From: Microglena sp. YARC
Taxonomy: Eukaryota > Chlorophyta > Chlorophyceae > Chlamydomonadales > Chlamydomonadaceae
Assembly: GCA_022414725.1 (NCBI GenBank)
Contig: CM039462.1
Location: 184,121,386 to 184,185,385, forward strand
Direction of reading: 5' to 3'
Length of the DNA stretch: 64,000 nt
Shown: positions 1 through 9,088 of the stretch, in pieces
How positions within the stretch are numbered: the stretch's first letter is position 1
How the letters are laid out: the number at the start of each line of letters is the position of its first letter
Translations under genes and position numbers: made by a program
Notes under the pieces: model-generated
Seen by the model: only the letters and a program-made list of their open reading frames with translations
Told to the model about the DNA's origin: nothing
Database searches by the model: none

Positions 1-117
1 CACGATCCGTTGCTCATACTGCAGTAACGATTACGATCCGTTACACATACTGCAGGTCCCTCTCATGAAGCATCCTCACTCAACATGGGGGAAGAGATCA
101 TGTCATTGGCAGAGTCT
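1..117. repeat. short direct repeat at window edge
   Basis: Two near-identical copies of ACGATCCGTT followed by CATACTGCAG lie at about 2-22 and 34-55. No coding signal is visible in these first bases. Confidence 0.4.
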
Positions 118-1310
118 TCCTGGGAGGATGGTCGGGACTCATATACCCGCCCTGTTCCGTCTAATAGTGGCCGACCTAAGACGGCTGCTGGGCGGGGGCA
201 TCCCAGCACTTCAGCTAGTAGCCGCACGGGTAAGGCTAGTTTGTCCTTTTCCTTGCCTTGACTTGACTTCATCTGCATTGCATTGCCTCGCCTCCTGGGA
301 AGATGGTCGGGACTCATATGCCTGCCCTGTTCCTTCTAATAGTGGTCAACCTAGGACTGTTGCTGATCGAGGGCATCCCAGCACTTCAGCTAGTAGCCGC
401 ACAGGTAAGGTTAGTTTGTCCTTTTCCTTGCCTTGACTTGACTTCATCTGCATTGCATTGCATTGCCTTGCCTCCTGGGAAGATGGTCGGGACTCATATG
501 CCTGCCCTGTTCCTTCTAATAGTGGTCAACCTAGGACTGTTGCTGATCGAGGGCATACCAGCACTTCTGCCAGTAGCCGCACACATACGAATAGTTTTTC
601 CTTTTCCTTGCCTTGACTTGACTTCATCTGCGTTGAATTGCCTCGCCTCCTGGAAAGATGGTCGTGACTCATATGCCTGCCCTGTTCCTTCTAATAGTGG
701 CCGGCCTAAGACGGCTGCTGATTGAGGGCATCCCAGCACTTCTGCCATTAGCCGCACAGGTATGGATAGTTTTTCTTTTTCCTTGACTTGCCTTGACTAG
801 ACTTGCCCTACATTGAACTGCCTCGCCCCCTGGGAGGATGGTCGGGACTCGCACTGTTGTCCTGCTCCTTCTAGTGGCCGATCTAAGATGGCTGCTGGGT
901 GAGGGCATCCCAGCACTTCTGCCGGTAGCCGCACAGGTATGTCTAGTATTTCTTTGATTTGCATTGGCACGGGATGGGAAGGGATGGGACTCACGCAGCC
1001 ATCCTGTTTCTTCTAATAGTGGCCGACCTAAGACGGCTGCTGGGCGAGGGCATCCCAGCACTTCAGCCAGTAGCTGCACAGGCGTGGCTAGTTTTTCCTT
1101 TTCCATGACTTTACTTGCATTGAAATGCCTAGCCTCCTGGGAGAATGGTCGGGAATCTTACAATCGTCCTGCTCCTTCTAGTGGCCAACCTAAGACGGCT
1201 GCTGGGCGAGGATATTCTAGCACTTCAGGTATGGCTAGTTTTGCATTGCATTGCCTCCCCATGCCTTGCCTCACATTGCCTTGCCGTGCATTGTAGGTAC
1301 CAGCCCCTGG
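118..1310 (+). repeat. seven tandem units of about 175 bp, exon-plus-intron like
   Basis: Units begin near 123, 298, 476, 653, 832, 972 and 1139, each around GGATGGTCGGGACTC. Each ends its conserved core with CCGCACAG; four of them continue into GTAAGG, GTATGG or GTATGT, good 5' splice sites. A variable pyrimidine-rich part (CTTGCCTTGACTTGACTTC) follows. A hydrophobic frame (for example 303-404, LFLLIVVNLGLLLIEGIPAL) stays open in all seven units and tolerates a 3-base length change. The Ser/Pro-rich alternative frame is stopped in units 4 and 5. This may be a repeated cassette exon upstream of the exon ending at 2000, or non-coding. No protein family was recognised. Confidence 0.5.
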
Positions 1311-1795
1311 AGCACTTTCCTCCCTTTCAGGCCCACTCCATCTCCCTCTCAACAACCTGGTCATTGCCCTACTCTGACCATGGATGCAGGTGCTGGATCC
1401 TAGGCAGGAGCTGCACAGCAGCTGCCCCTAGGAGGCAGCAACCCCGGGAGCTCCTCCCTCCCTTTCAGTCCCACTCCATCTCCCTCCCAACAACCTGCTT
1501 ATTGCCCTGCTCTGGCCATAGACGCAGGTGCTGGATCCTAGGCAGGAGCTGCACAGCAGCTGCCCCAAGGAGGGAGCTACCCCGGGAGCTCCTCCCTCCC
1601 TTTCAGTCCCACTCCATCTCCCTCCCAACAACCTGCTTATTGCCCTGCTCTGGCCATCGATGCAGGTGCTGGATATCTGGCAGGATCTGCACAGCAGCTG
1701 CCCCAAGGAGGCAGCAGCACCGGGAGCACTTCCCTCCCTTTCAGTCCCACTCCATCTCCCTCCCAGCAACCTGGATATCGCCCTGCCCCAACTGT
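1306..1795 (+). repeat. four tandem units of about 138 bp at exon/intron boundary
   Basis: Each unit carries CTCCCTCCCTTTCAG then TCCCACTCCATCTCCC, a strong polypyrimidine-AG acceptor, and a CAGGTGCTGGAT segment. The unit is 46 codons long. One reading frame is open through all four units but stops at 1813. The frame that continues into the well-formed downstream exon (Ser-Pro-Thr-Pro-Ser) has TAG in the first two units and opens only from about 1541. The unit is therefore likely an exon end duplicated together with its acceptor. Confidence 0.5.
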
Positions 1796-2000
1796 TGGCT
1801 GGGAGGGGGGTGACCCTGCAACCCAAAATCCTTACCCTGGTGCTGGGACCGATGCAGAGGGTGGGACGTTCATGACGGCTGGACCTACCGCAGTGCCCAC
1901 GGAACAGACCAGTCTCCCTGTGCCCAGCTCGCTGGAAGGCAGTGGGGGCAGTGTGGTGGAGGTTTGGATGGCTGATCAGCACTCCAGTGATAGCTTTGAG
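1541..2000 (+). CDS. internal exon, Pro/Ser/Gln-rich low-complexity protein
   Basis: No start codon is present, so this reads as an internal exon. The open frame runs through two repeats of SPTPSPSQQPxYxPA, then a Gly/Pro/Thr-rich segment (GWEGGDPATQNPYPGAGTDA), and ends ...ADQHSSDSFE at a clean donor GAG|GTGAGC after 2000 in phase 0. The next good acceptor (CCCTCACAG at 4117) opens a phase-0 exon, so the two join in frame. The 5' border is not certain because the upstream repeats offer several acceptors. The protein appears disordered and the family is unknown. Confidence 0.5.
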
Positions 2001-2024
2001 GTGAGCCGGCGAGGTCTTGTTGTG

Positions 2025-2550
2025 TTCATCCATGTGATTGCATTATGAACGTCATACATGTGATTGCATTGTGAGCATCATACATGTGATTGCATTGTGA
2101 GCATCATACATGTGATTGCGTTGTGAGCATCATTCATGTGATTGCATTGTGAGCATCATACATGTGATTGCATTGTGAGCATCATACATGTGATTGCATT
2201 GTGAGCATCAAACATGTGATTGCATTGTGAGCATCATACATGTGATTGCATTGTGAGCATCATACATGTGATTGCATTGTGAACATCATACATGTGATTG
2301 CATTGTGAACATCATACATGTGATTGCATTATGTACATCATACATGTGATTGTATTATGTACATCATACATGTGATTGTATTATGTACATCATACATGTG
2401 ATTGTATTATGTACATCATACATGTGATTGTATTATGTACATCATACATGTGATTGTATTATGTACATCATACATGTGATTTCATTATGTACATCATACA
2501 TGTGATTGTATTATGTACATCATACATGTGATTGTATTATTTATGCAGGT
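2025..2550. repeat. 26-bp minisatellite array inside an intron
   Basis: About 20 copies of CATGTGATTGCATTGTGAGC plus ATCATA. Variants change in blocks from GTGAGC through GTGAAC to ATGTAC, as expected from local unit duplication. The array lies in the 2001-4117 intron. It starts just after the donor and ends in TTATGCAGGTGTAGTGGTGTCT. Confidence 0.9.
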
Positions 2551-3186
2551 GTAGTGGTGTCTGTGGTGAGCCGGTGAGCTCTTGTTGTGTTCATCCATGT
2601 GATTGCATTCTGCACACACACACACACACAGAATTAAATTATGATATGATATACTTGCTATGATATGCTATGCTATATTTGCTCTGCCTAAAGATGACTT
2701 AAATGGTAACTTTAGCCTAGTCAGACTGCCGGCATCATATGATGACATGATATCATATTGCTATTACCTATGTATAAAGACACTAGTTCAATTCCTTAAA
2801 AATAAACTGTAACCTTTTTACAATTCTCCATACCTTACACCATAAGAGCACAGCTGGGATTTTCCCCCCGCTGTATATAGCGATCGCTAGTTTTGACCCC
2901 ATTTTAGCGGAATTATCGCTATACTTTTTTGCCTAAATGGCCCAAAGAAGCTTCAAGAAGGTACAAAAGCACTCAAATGCTGGCCCTGGAGGAGGCCTTC
3001 CCCATCCCTTAAACCTTACACCTTTCCCTCTTTCAGCCCCTTGTCCACTTTGACAGAGCCAGTGGGCTCTTGCTTTACATTAAATTACATTACATAACCA
3101 TGCCATAGACATGCTAGTGTTGGCCCAAGACAAGCCCACCAGCCAACTTCCGGGGGAGGTATTCCAACCATCCTCACAAAATCAAC
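2551..3186. other. intronic spacer with CA repeat and MITE-like AT palindrome
   Basis: It holds a short (CA)n run near 2612-2630. An AT-rich GATATCATAT-type palindromic stretch at about 2634-2790 has a core (TAGTCAGACTGCCGGCATC) that recurs inverted at 47650-47700. The rest, including the CGATCGC palindrome near 2880, is unassigned. No convincing exon was seen. Confidence 0.5.
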
Positions 3187-3470
3187 TAAGTTTTGTTCAT
3201 CCATGTGATTGCATTATGTACATCATTGATGTGATTACAGTATGTACATCATCCATGTGATTGCATTATGTACATCATCGATGTGATTACAGTATGTACA
3301 TCATCCATGTGATTGCATTATGTACATCATTGATGTGAGTACAGTATGTACATCATACATGTGATTGCATTATGTGCATCGTCCATTTGACTGCTGTATG
3401 ACGATCATCCATGTGATTACATTATGTACATCATATATGTGATTGCATTATGTATGCAGGTGTGATGTGT
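3187..3470. repeat. second 26-bp minisatellite array, same family
   Basis: About ten copies of CATGTGATTGCATTATGTAC plus ATCATC alternate with a GATGTGATTACAGTATGTAC variant. The array ends in GTATGCAGGTGTGATGTGTAGTGGCGTCT, nearly the same flank as the array ending at 2550. The flank was therefore duplicated with the repeats. Confidence 0.85.
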
Positions 3471-3509
3471 AGTGGCGTCTGACAAACAATATATAAACCA
3501 AACAACTAC

Positions 3510-3850
3510 AGTACATACCTCCTTATCCCCTACACCTTCCTATACCTTCTTGCACCTTGTACACCTTCTTCGTACACCTTATACAGCTTTGTATACCTTC
3601 TTACACCTTCCACATCTTCTTCATACACCTTTTACACCTTCTTATACCTTTCACACCTCCTTCACCTTCTTCTTACACCTTATAGACCTTCCATACCTTC
3701 AACACCTTTGTATATCTTCTTACACCCTATGTACCTTCTTATATCCCCTTACACCTAACACACCTGCTTATACCTCCTGCACTTTCTACACCATCTTACA
3801 CCTTACACCTCCCGCACCTTCTTACACCTTTCCCACATGCAGCCCCTTTT
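3510..3850. repeat. pyrimidine-rich tandem repeat (CCTTCTTACA-type)
   Basis: Imperfect repeats of ACACCTTCTTACACCTT fill this stretch. The apparent ORF across it is only the low-complexity translation and is not annotated as a gene. A short (TTA)n run follows at about 3899-3920. Confidence 0.7.
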
Positions 3851-4117
3851 GCACTTCCACATAGCCAGTGGGCAGCGTACCTCACTGCCTGCAAAACCTA
3901 TTATTATTATTATTCCATCCCACCCTTGTTTCATTCCATGTAGGGTCAAACTGTGCTGGTCTGTCTAAATGTGCTGCCAAAACCGCTTTAAACGGTGAGC
4001 ATCTGCCCTAAACATAACGCGCCCTAACACTGACCAAGTCAAAATGAACTGAAATCTAGGACTCAAGACACTTGCAGGATCAAATTTCTAACCATCCCAC
4101 CCTTGTTTCCCTCACAG

Positions 4118-5038
4118 CCTGCAGAACCAGCCCATGGCTGGACACATGCTGGCATGGCTTCGACCTCTGCTGAGGGGGGCCTAGGACATAGCTCCGAAAG
4201 GCAGCCCATTCAACAGGGGGACCTAGGACACAGCTCTGAAGGGTGGCCCATTCAACAGGGGGGCCTAGGACACAGCTCTGAAGGGCGGCCCATTCAACAG
4301 GGGGGCCTAGGACACAGCTCCGAAGGGCGCATGGGTACAATGCCCCCTCTGGGATTTGGCACTGGTGCCTCAAATCCGATGAGACCAAGCAAGGTTTCAA
4401 TGCCCCCTCTGGGATCAGGCACTGGTGCCTCAAATCCGATGAACCCAGGCATTGGTACAATGCCCCCTCTAGGCTCAGGCACTGGTGCCTCAAATCCGAT
4501 GAACCCAGCCATGGGTGACATAAGCCCTGAGAGGAGTGGCATACACCATACAATAAGCAATGTAGCTATATTGACCCCGGGCATCAGTGGGGTAATCAAT
4601 AGCACAGTGTACAATGCCCTATATGGGGCTGAGGAAGCCAGCCCCCTGCAGACGTCAGGGCCTGGGGGAGCAGGAAACTCAGGTCCAGCAGGTGCCTTGC
4701 ATGCTGGTGGACAAAGTCCACCTGGCAGTGCTCCAGGCAAAGTCCACCAGGCAGGTCCAGTAAATTCAGGCCCAGCAGGTCCTGGTGGGAGCACTGATCC
4801 GCTTGCATTCCCTCAAACTGCACACCAGCTGCCGCTTGAGGGGTGGAAGATACAGCAGGAGCAGGTCCGGGTGCAGGCAGTGCAGCAACAGCAGCAGCTA
4901 CATATGCTGATGGAGTGCCAAGCCCAACTGCAGCGGCAGCAGCAACAGCAGGATCAGCTGACCGCCCAGATGCTGGGCCTCCGGCAACAGGATGAGCTGG
5001 CAGCTCAACAAATGGTTGCCCACCAGCAACGTCAGCAG
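4118..5038 (+). CDS. internal exon, Gly-repeat and Gln-rich coiled-coil protein
   Basis: A 921-base phase 0-0 exon lies between acceptor CCCTTGTTTCCCTCACAG and donor CAG|GTAGGG. It encodes, in order: about four copies of a 14-residue repeat (GLGHSSEGRPIQQG), three copies of a 20-residue repeat (MPPLGSGTGASNPMNP...), a Gly/Pro/Ala-rich middle, and a Gln-rich amphipathic segment of about 80 residues (QEQVRVQAVQQQQQLHMLME and onward) that should form a coiled coil. It joins in frame to the exon ending at 2000. No catalytic motif is present. A Copia remnant lies 400 bases downstream, but nothing ties this exon to the element. Function unknown. Confidence 0.6.
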
Positions 5039-5424
5039 GTAGGGGATAGCTGGTTACTTTACTTAGCGATTTTTTTTCTTGTTGTATTAGTTCACTTAGC
5101 GAGTCAGCACTTATTTTCCTCTACCACTCAATCCTAAACCCTAAACACCTAAACCCATTTAAAACATTTAAACCCTAAACCCATGTTACCCCCCCCCTAA
5201 ACCCATTTAAACCCTAAATTCAAGTGCTGACCAGCTCGCCCCCACACAGTCAGCAGGTAGGGGAAAGCTGATCAGCAATAAAATAGTCAGCACTTTCAGT
5301 CAGCACAAATCACAAATAGTCAGGCTCCAGCCACTAATGCAGTAGCTATATTATGAACCACTTTGTGCGGTAGGTCTCTGATGAGACAAGTAGGTAGCTC
5401 AGGTTTACAACATGCATCAGCTGG
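5039..5424. other. intron/intergenic with telomere-like repeats
   Basis: CCTAAACCC-type motifs cluster at 5131-5220, degenerate plant-type telomere repeats. At 5250-5290 a second CAGTCAGCAGGTAGGGGAAAG copies the exon end and donor at 5030-5050, so the splice junction itself has been duplicated. No further exon was seen. Confidence 0.5.
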
Positions 5425-6282
5425 TACACAGCACATCTGCCAGTCCCGCTTCACACAGGAACTCCTCAAGACCAACAACATGATGCCTGAACCTGGCAGC
5501 ACCAGATTCCCCATTCCTCTCCAGCCTGATGCCCCTCTCCCATACCCTGAGAAAGGGGACCAAGAGTCTGGCCTGCCACTTGCCCAGATTGTAGGTTCCC
5601 TCAACTACCTGGCAGTCAATACCAGGCCCGACATTGCACAGGCTGTAAACAGGCTGGCCAGGCACAGTGCACATCCACTGCACGACCACATGGAAGCTGC
5701 AACTGGCATTCTGAAGTACCTGGCCTGCACACCTGATCATGGCATCACCTATACACACTCCAAACGACCCCTGACTGGTACTGTGACTTTGACCATGCAG
5801 CCTGCCCTATCACTAGGAAGTCAACCACATGCTGGTAAATCCTCAACCAGGGGGAGCAATTTCATGGGCATCCAAAATTCAAGCATCTGCCACAGCTCTC
5901 TCTACACTGAAGCTGAGTACATGGCAGCCACTTCTGCAGCCCAAGAGGCTATGTGGCTGAGGAAACTGCAACACTGTGCCACATGTATCATGCCTCCTGC
6001 TCTCACTATCAATGGGACAACCAAGCTGCCCTCAGTGCATGGAACCAATACAAGCTTACCTCATGTCTCAGACACATGGAAACAAGGTTCCACTTCCTCA
6101 AAGAGCAATCCAAGAAGCAAGGGATCCGGCTCACCTGGGTTCCCACTGCTACAAACGTGGCTGACATGTTCACCAAGGCACTCCCCAGATCCAAGTTTAA
6201 TGATTTCAGAGAACAGATTGGATGCATTGGCAAGGCATATAAGTATGGGTCGGCTATGTTGTATAATATTGGTGAATAAATA
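5425..6282 (+). pseudogene. Ty1/Copia reverse transcriptase tail and RNase H remnant
   Basis: The left part reads as the RT C-terminus (QSRFTQELL, then QIVGSLNYLAVNTRPDIAQA, NRLARHSAHP, GILKYLACTPDHGI). RNase H pieces follow: CDFDHAACPITRKS in another frame, AISWASKIQASATALST, TEAEYMAATSAAQEAMWLRKL, and in a third frame DNQAAL and WVPTATNVADMFTKALP with a stop at about 6277-6279. Family order is preserved, but frame changes near 5785, 5905 and 5975 break it. The RT catalytic core, integrase and gag are absent. No LTR pair is recognisable, so it is a dead 3' fragment. Confidence 0.9.
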
Positions 6283-7189
6283 ATATTATGTAATATTATA
6301 TAATATTAGTCAGACGAGCCGTCTCACCAGAATTTTGAATTTATTTGAAAAACTAATATTATTGTGACACTATAATAATATAAGGTAATTTTTGTTTTTC
6401 AAACACTAATATATTAGTTGCCGTTCCCTACATAAAGTACTGATATCTCCTCCCTAACCTCTTTCCTTTCCTCCACTCAGGATAACCTAGAGCATCCCCC
6501 TGTATACCTGCCTCATGTGACAAGCTACTTAGTTTATCCCTGCACCTTCTCAGCAGCTCCAGCCTCTGATATTTTTAATACCTTTGAGCTACATCTTCCC
6601 AACTGTGCAATAATTCCCCTTATGTGACACTGCCCAGATATTTCCTTATTTTATTTAGTTATTCTAGTTTCCTTTGAAGTCCTCTAATTCCAGGAATTCT
6701 TATGTATGAAGAATACCAGGATTTGGGGGGGGGGGGGGGGGGGGGGTAGACTGGCTTTTATGCCGTCTCTAGTGTTACCTAGAGCACACAGGTCTCAGTC
6801 CCTGCCGTGCTCACTGCAGTGCCGGCGCCAGCTAGGGCCCCGTGCACTGCCATGCAGTACCTTACTGTACTGTCTTTATCTCCCTTCATCTGCCTGATCA
6901 GGCAGACGTGAAACATCTTCTCATGTAACTATAAACTGAGTGACTACTCCTCGTTTCTTTGTCTCCCGAAAACTACAGGTGAGCCTTCAATGCTTGGTTT
7001 ATAGAAGGGAGGTGTCCAGAGAGGCCCAGGGAGGGGTAGGTATTTGCTGGTGCATGTGGGCACGGTGCAAGCGATGCAGAAATTGGCGCTGAGTGGGTTC
7101 GGAACTGGCGGGTAGGGTCGAGCTGTCAGAGGTTTGGAGGGTGGAGAGTGGGTTTACGAGGCCCATGGCTGGAACGTGACGGACAGAAA
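6283..7189. other. intergenic, no gene recognised
   Basis: An AT-rich TAATATTA repeat follows the Copia remnant (6280-6420). A G-homopolymer of about 22 bases sits at 6725-6746. The remainder has no ORF with recognisable similarity. Confidence 0.4.
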
Positions 7190-7530
7190 CTTGGACAAAG
7201 CGGTGACCCCAGAAGGGGGGCTCCGCCGAAAAACATGTGACAATTCAAATTCCAGTCTCACAGGCGGACTCCATGTATAATAAAAGACAGTGGGCTGCCA
7301 TAATTAAATGAGCAAGCTCTATGCAGCGTCGCCTGCGTCGCCCAAATTTAGCGGAGAGTAATCGCGAGGGAGCGACAGGTGGCAACGGAGGCGAGTAAGT
7401 TACTAGACCGTTGGCTGACGTGCCAGGCTTCAGCGCGGTTAGACGGATGGATGGGCGGTTAGACGGACAAATGGGTAAACATGGGGGCTCCCGCCCCCTT
7501 GAACAGGGGGCTCCGCCAAAAACGAAGTGA
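7190..7530. repeat. dispersed repeat, GGGGGCTCCGCC-ended family
   Basis: TCTATGCAGCGTCGCC, GCGGAGAGTAATCGCGAGG, ACAGGTGGCAACGGAGGCGAG and GGTAAACATGGGGGCTCCCG match in order a second copy at 46108-46325 and a partial copy at 44065-44165. The end is a hairpin-forming GGGGGCTCCCGCCCCC and GGGGGCTCCGCC pair. The GGGGGGCTCCGCCGAAAAAC end also appears alone at 7214. It may be a non-autonomous mobile element; no terminal inverted repeats were proven. Confidence 0.7.
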
Positions 7531-8926
7531 CAAGTCTTAATCTTCTTCAGGTCGCATTATTTAGCTCATTGCTATTCCTAGCTGAAGCTGTGTACCGGTA
7601 ACCAAGTTCAAGTTTCAAGTTTTAGCTTGTGCTTTGGATGCTGCTAGACCTGCTGGAGACAGCAAGCAGTTGGGTATTTTTGCTTCATTTTGCAAAAATA
7701 TTTATGGGCTAGAGCAGGAGTAAAAAAAAAATACAAACATCGAGCCTAAAACCTGAGGGGGGCTGACCCCCCCCCCCCCCTTTTTATTGACTGACTTATG
7801 CGTCAGCTACTGAGTTGGCAAAGTGCACACCGGTACCTGTTCCCTCCAGGTCCGTGTCGCCTGCCGCCAGGCCATAGGCTAGCTATGACCTGCACGCGTC
7901 TGCAGTACTCTGCAGTACGCATCTGATACTTCCTATATACCGCTCTATTGTGCTTAATTGCTATCTTCTCCCATTGAGTCTAAACTGTGTAAACACTTCG
8001 ACTGATCCCCCCCCCCCATCATGATCATGCTGGGTACCAAAGAATCGGCGGACGATCAAAAACGTTTAGCCATTCAGATTGACGGAACGGAAAGCGACGG
8101 GCTTCAATGCTGAATCTGTTTCGATCTGGTAAGCAAAGGCTCCAATAACTCCAGCCACCAAAGAGTGAGCAGCCTTCTCATCACTTCCAGAAGCTACACG
8201 GGGACACAACTGGCCAGAGCTCGAAGTTGAAATGTAGGAGCTGGTCTGAAACTAGTCAAGGAAGGCCACGCGTGCAGCAAAACATCATCGGATCATATTA
8301 CTTCTGTGTCTGGCTGTGAACAACAGGAAGGCGAATACAGGGTAAAGCTGAGGGTATTGTAGACGTTCCCCGTGTTGGCGCGGGGATACTGTCGCGGTAC
8401 AGTCATGTCTCCAGCGACAGGCAGGGCTCCCGCGGCTTGGGATCATGTGAAGGTTGACCGCGAAAGTAAACCAGAGACGACCTAAGCTGAAAAATACCGA
8501 AGATGAAAAAAAGCCCAGGACAAACATTAGAGTCGCTTCGAAATCACTGCGCTCTTTGTGCCCATCACGCCCAACTAATCTGAAACGACTCCGACGGACA
8601 TCAGGCCCTGCTCGGCCCTGCTGCTTCATACTATGGTACATTTGTGTCGGAGTGTCGGTGTCTGGGTTAGGGCTGCTAGGGTAAGACTACAGGAGGGCTT
8701 CGTGGAGGGTTTCGTTTGTCTCGACCCGTCTGGGTTGGGTTAGGTCACGTATATGTCGGTTAGGGTCCGTTAACGGCCGTTGTCTGTAGGTTATTGTCAG
8801 TTGTTGTCAGTTATCGTCAGTTAAATGTGGTTGAAGGCGAAAGGTCGGCGGATATTAATCAGCAACCCTTCCCAAAATAATCATTCTGGCATTCGCTAGA
8901 ATTCTCTTACCCCCTCCAACGCCACG
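7531..8926. other. intergenic and possible 5' region of the module gene
   Basis: It contains an AAGTTCAAGTTTCAAGTTT fragment shared with 45130 and 46060, an inverted G/C run at about 7757-7784, and no recognised ORF. The 200 bases before the start codon at 8927 carry three GTCAGTT-type repeats (8795-8825) and no clear TATA box. They are a candidate promoter/5' UTR on position alone. Confidence 0.35.
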
Positions 8927-9088
8927 ATGACGAGCGGGCTTGCTCCCCTCCTCCTCTGCCTGGCACTACTGGCCATCACCGCCCAGGTCAACGGCCGAGT
9001 CTCATCGCCAGCACCCAGGCCACCCAGCTGGTCCCCTCGCCCTCCAAGCCCTGTAACTGTGCAGGGTGTTTTTCGCAGCAAGTTTCAG
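8927..9088 (+). CDS. first exon: signal peptide of module gene
   Basis: The context GCCACGATGACG is a fair start site. A hydrophobic core (APLLLCLALLAITA) precedes a likely cleavage after VNG at residue 23, then a Pro-rich linker. An in-frame TGA lies at 9104-9106. A 57-base intron, CAG|GTGCTAAC to CACACAG (9089-9145), would remove it in phase 0. The alternative is a mutation or read error, because GFRNFNTTQLNADM just after the TGA also looks protein-like. Confidence 0.65.

Noticed and set aside
3472..3864. 130-codon ORF in the CCTTCTTACA repeats
   Set aside because: Low-complexity translation with no conserved residues and no splice context.
5363..6283. Intact retrotransposon gene of 306 codons
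   Set aside because: RNase H motifs change frame at least three times inside it, so the long ORF is a composite of coding and out-of-frame sequence.
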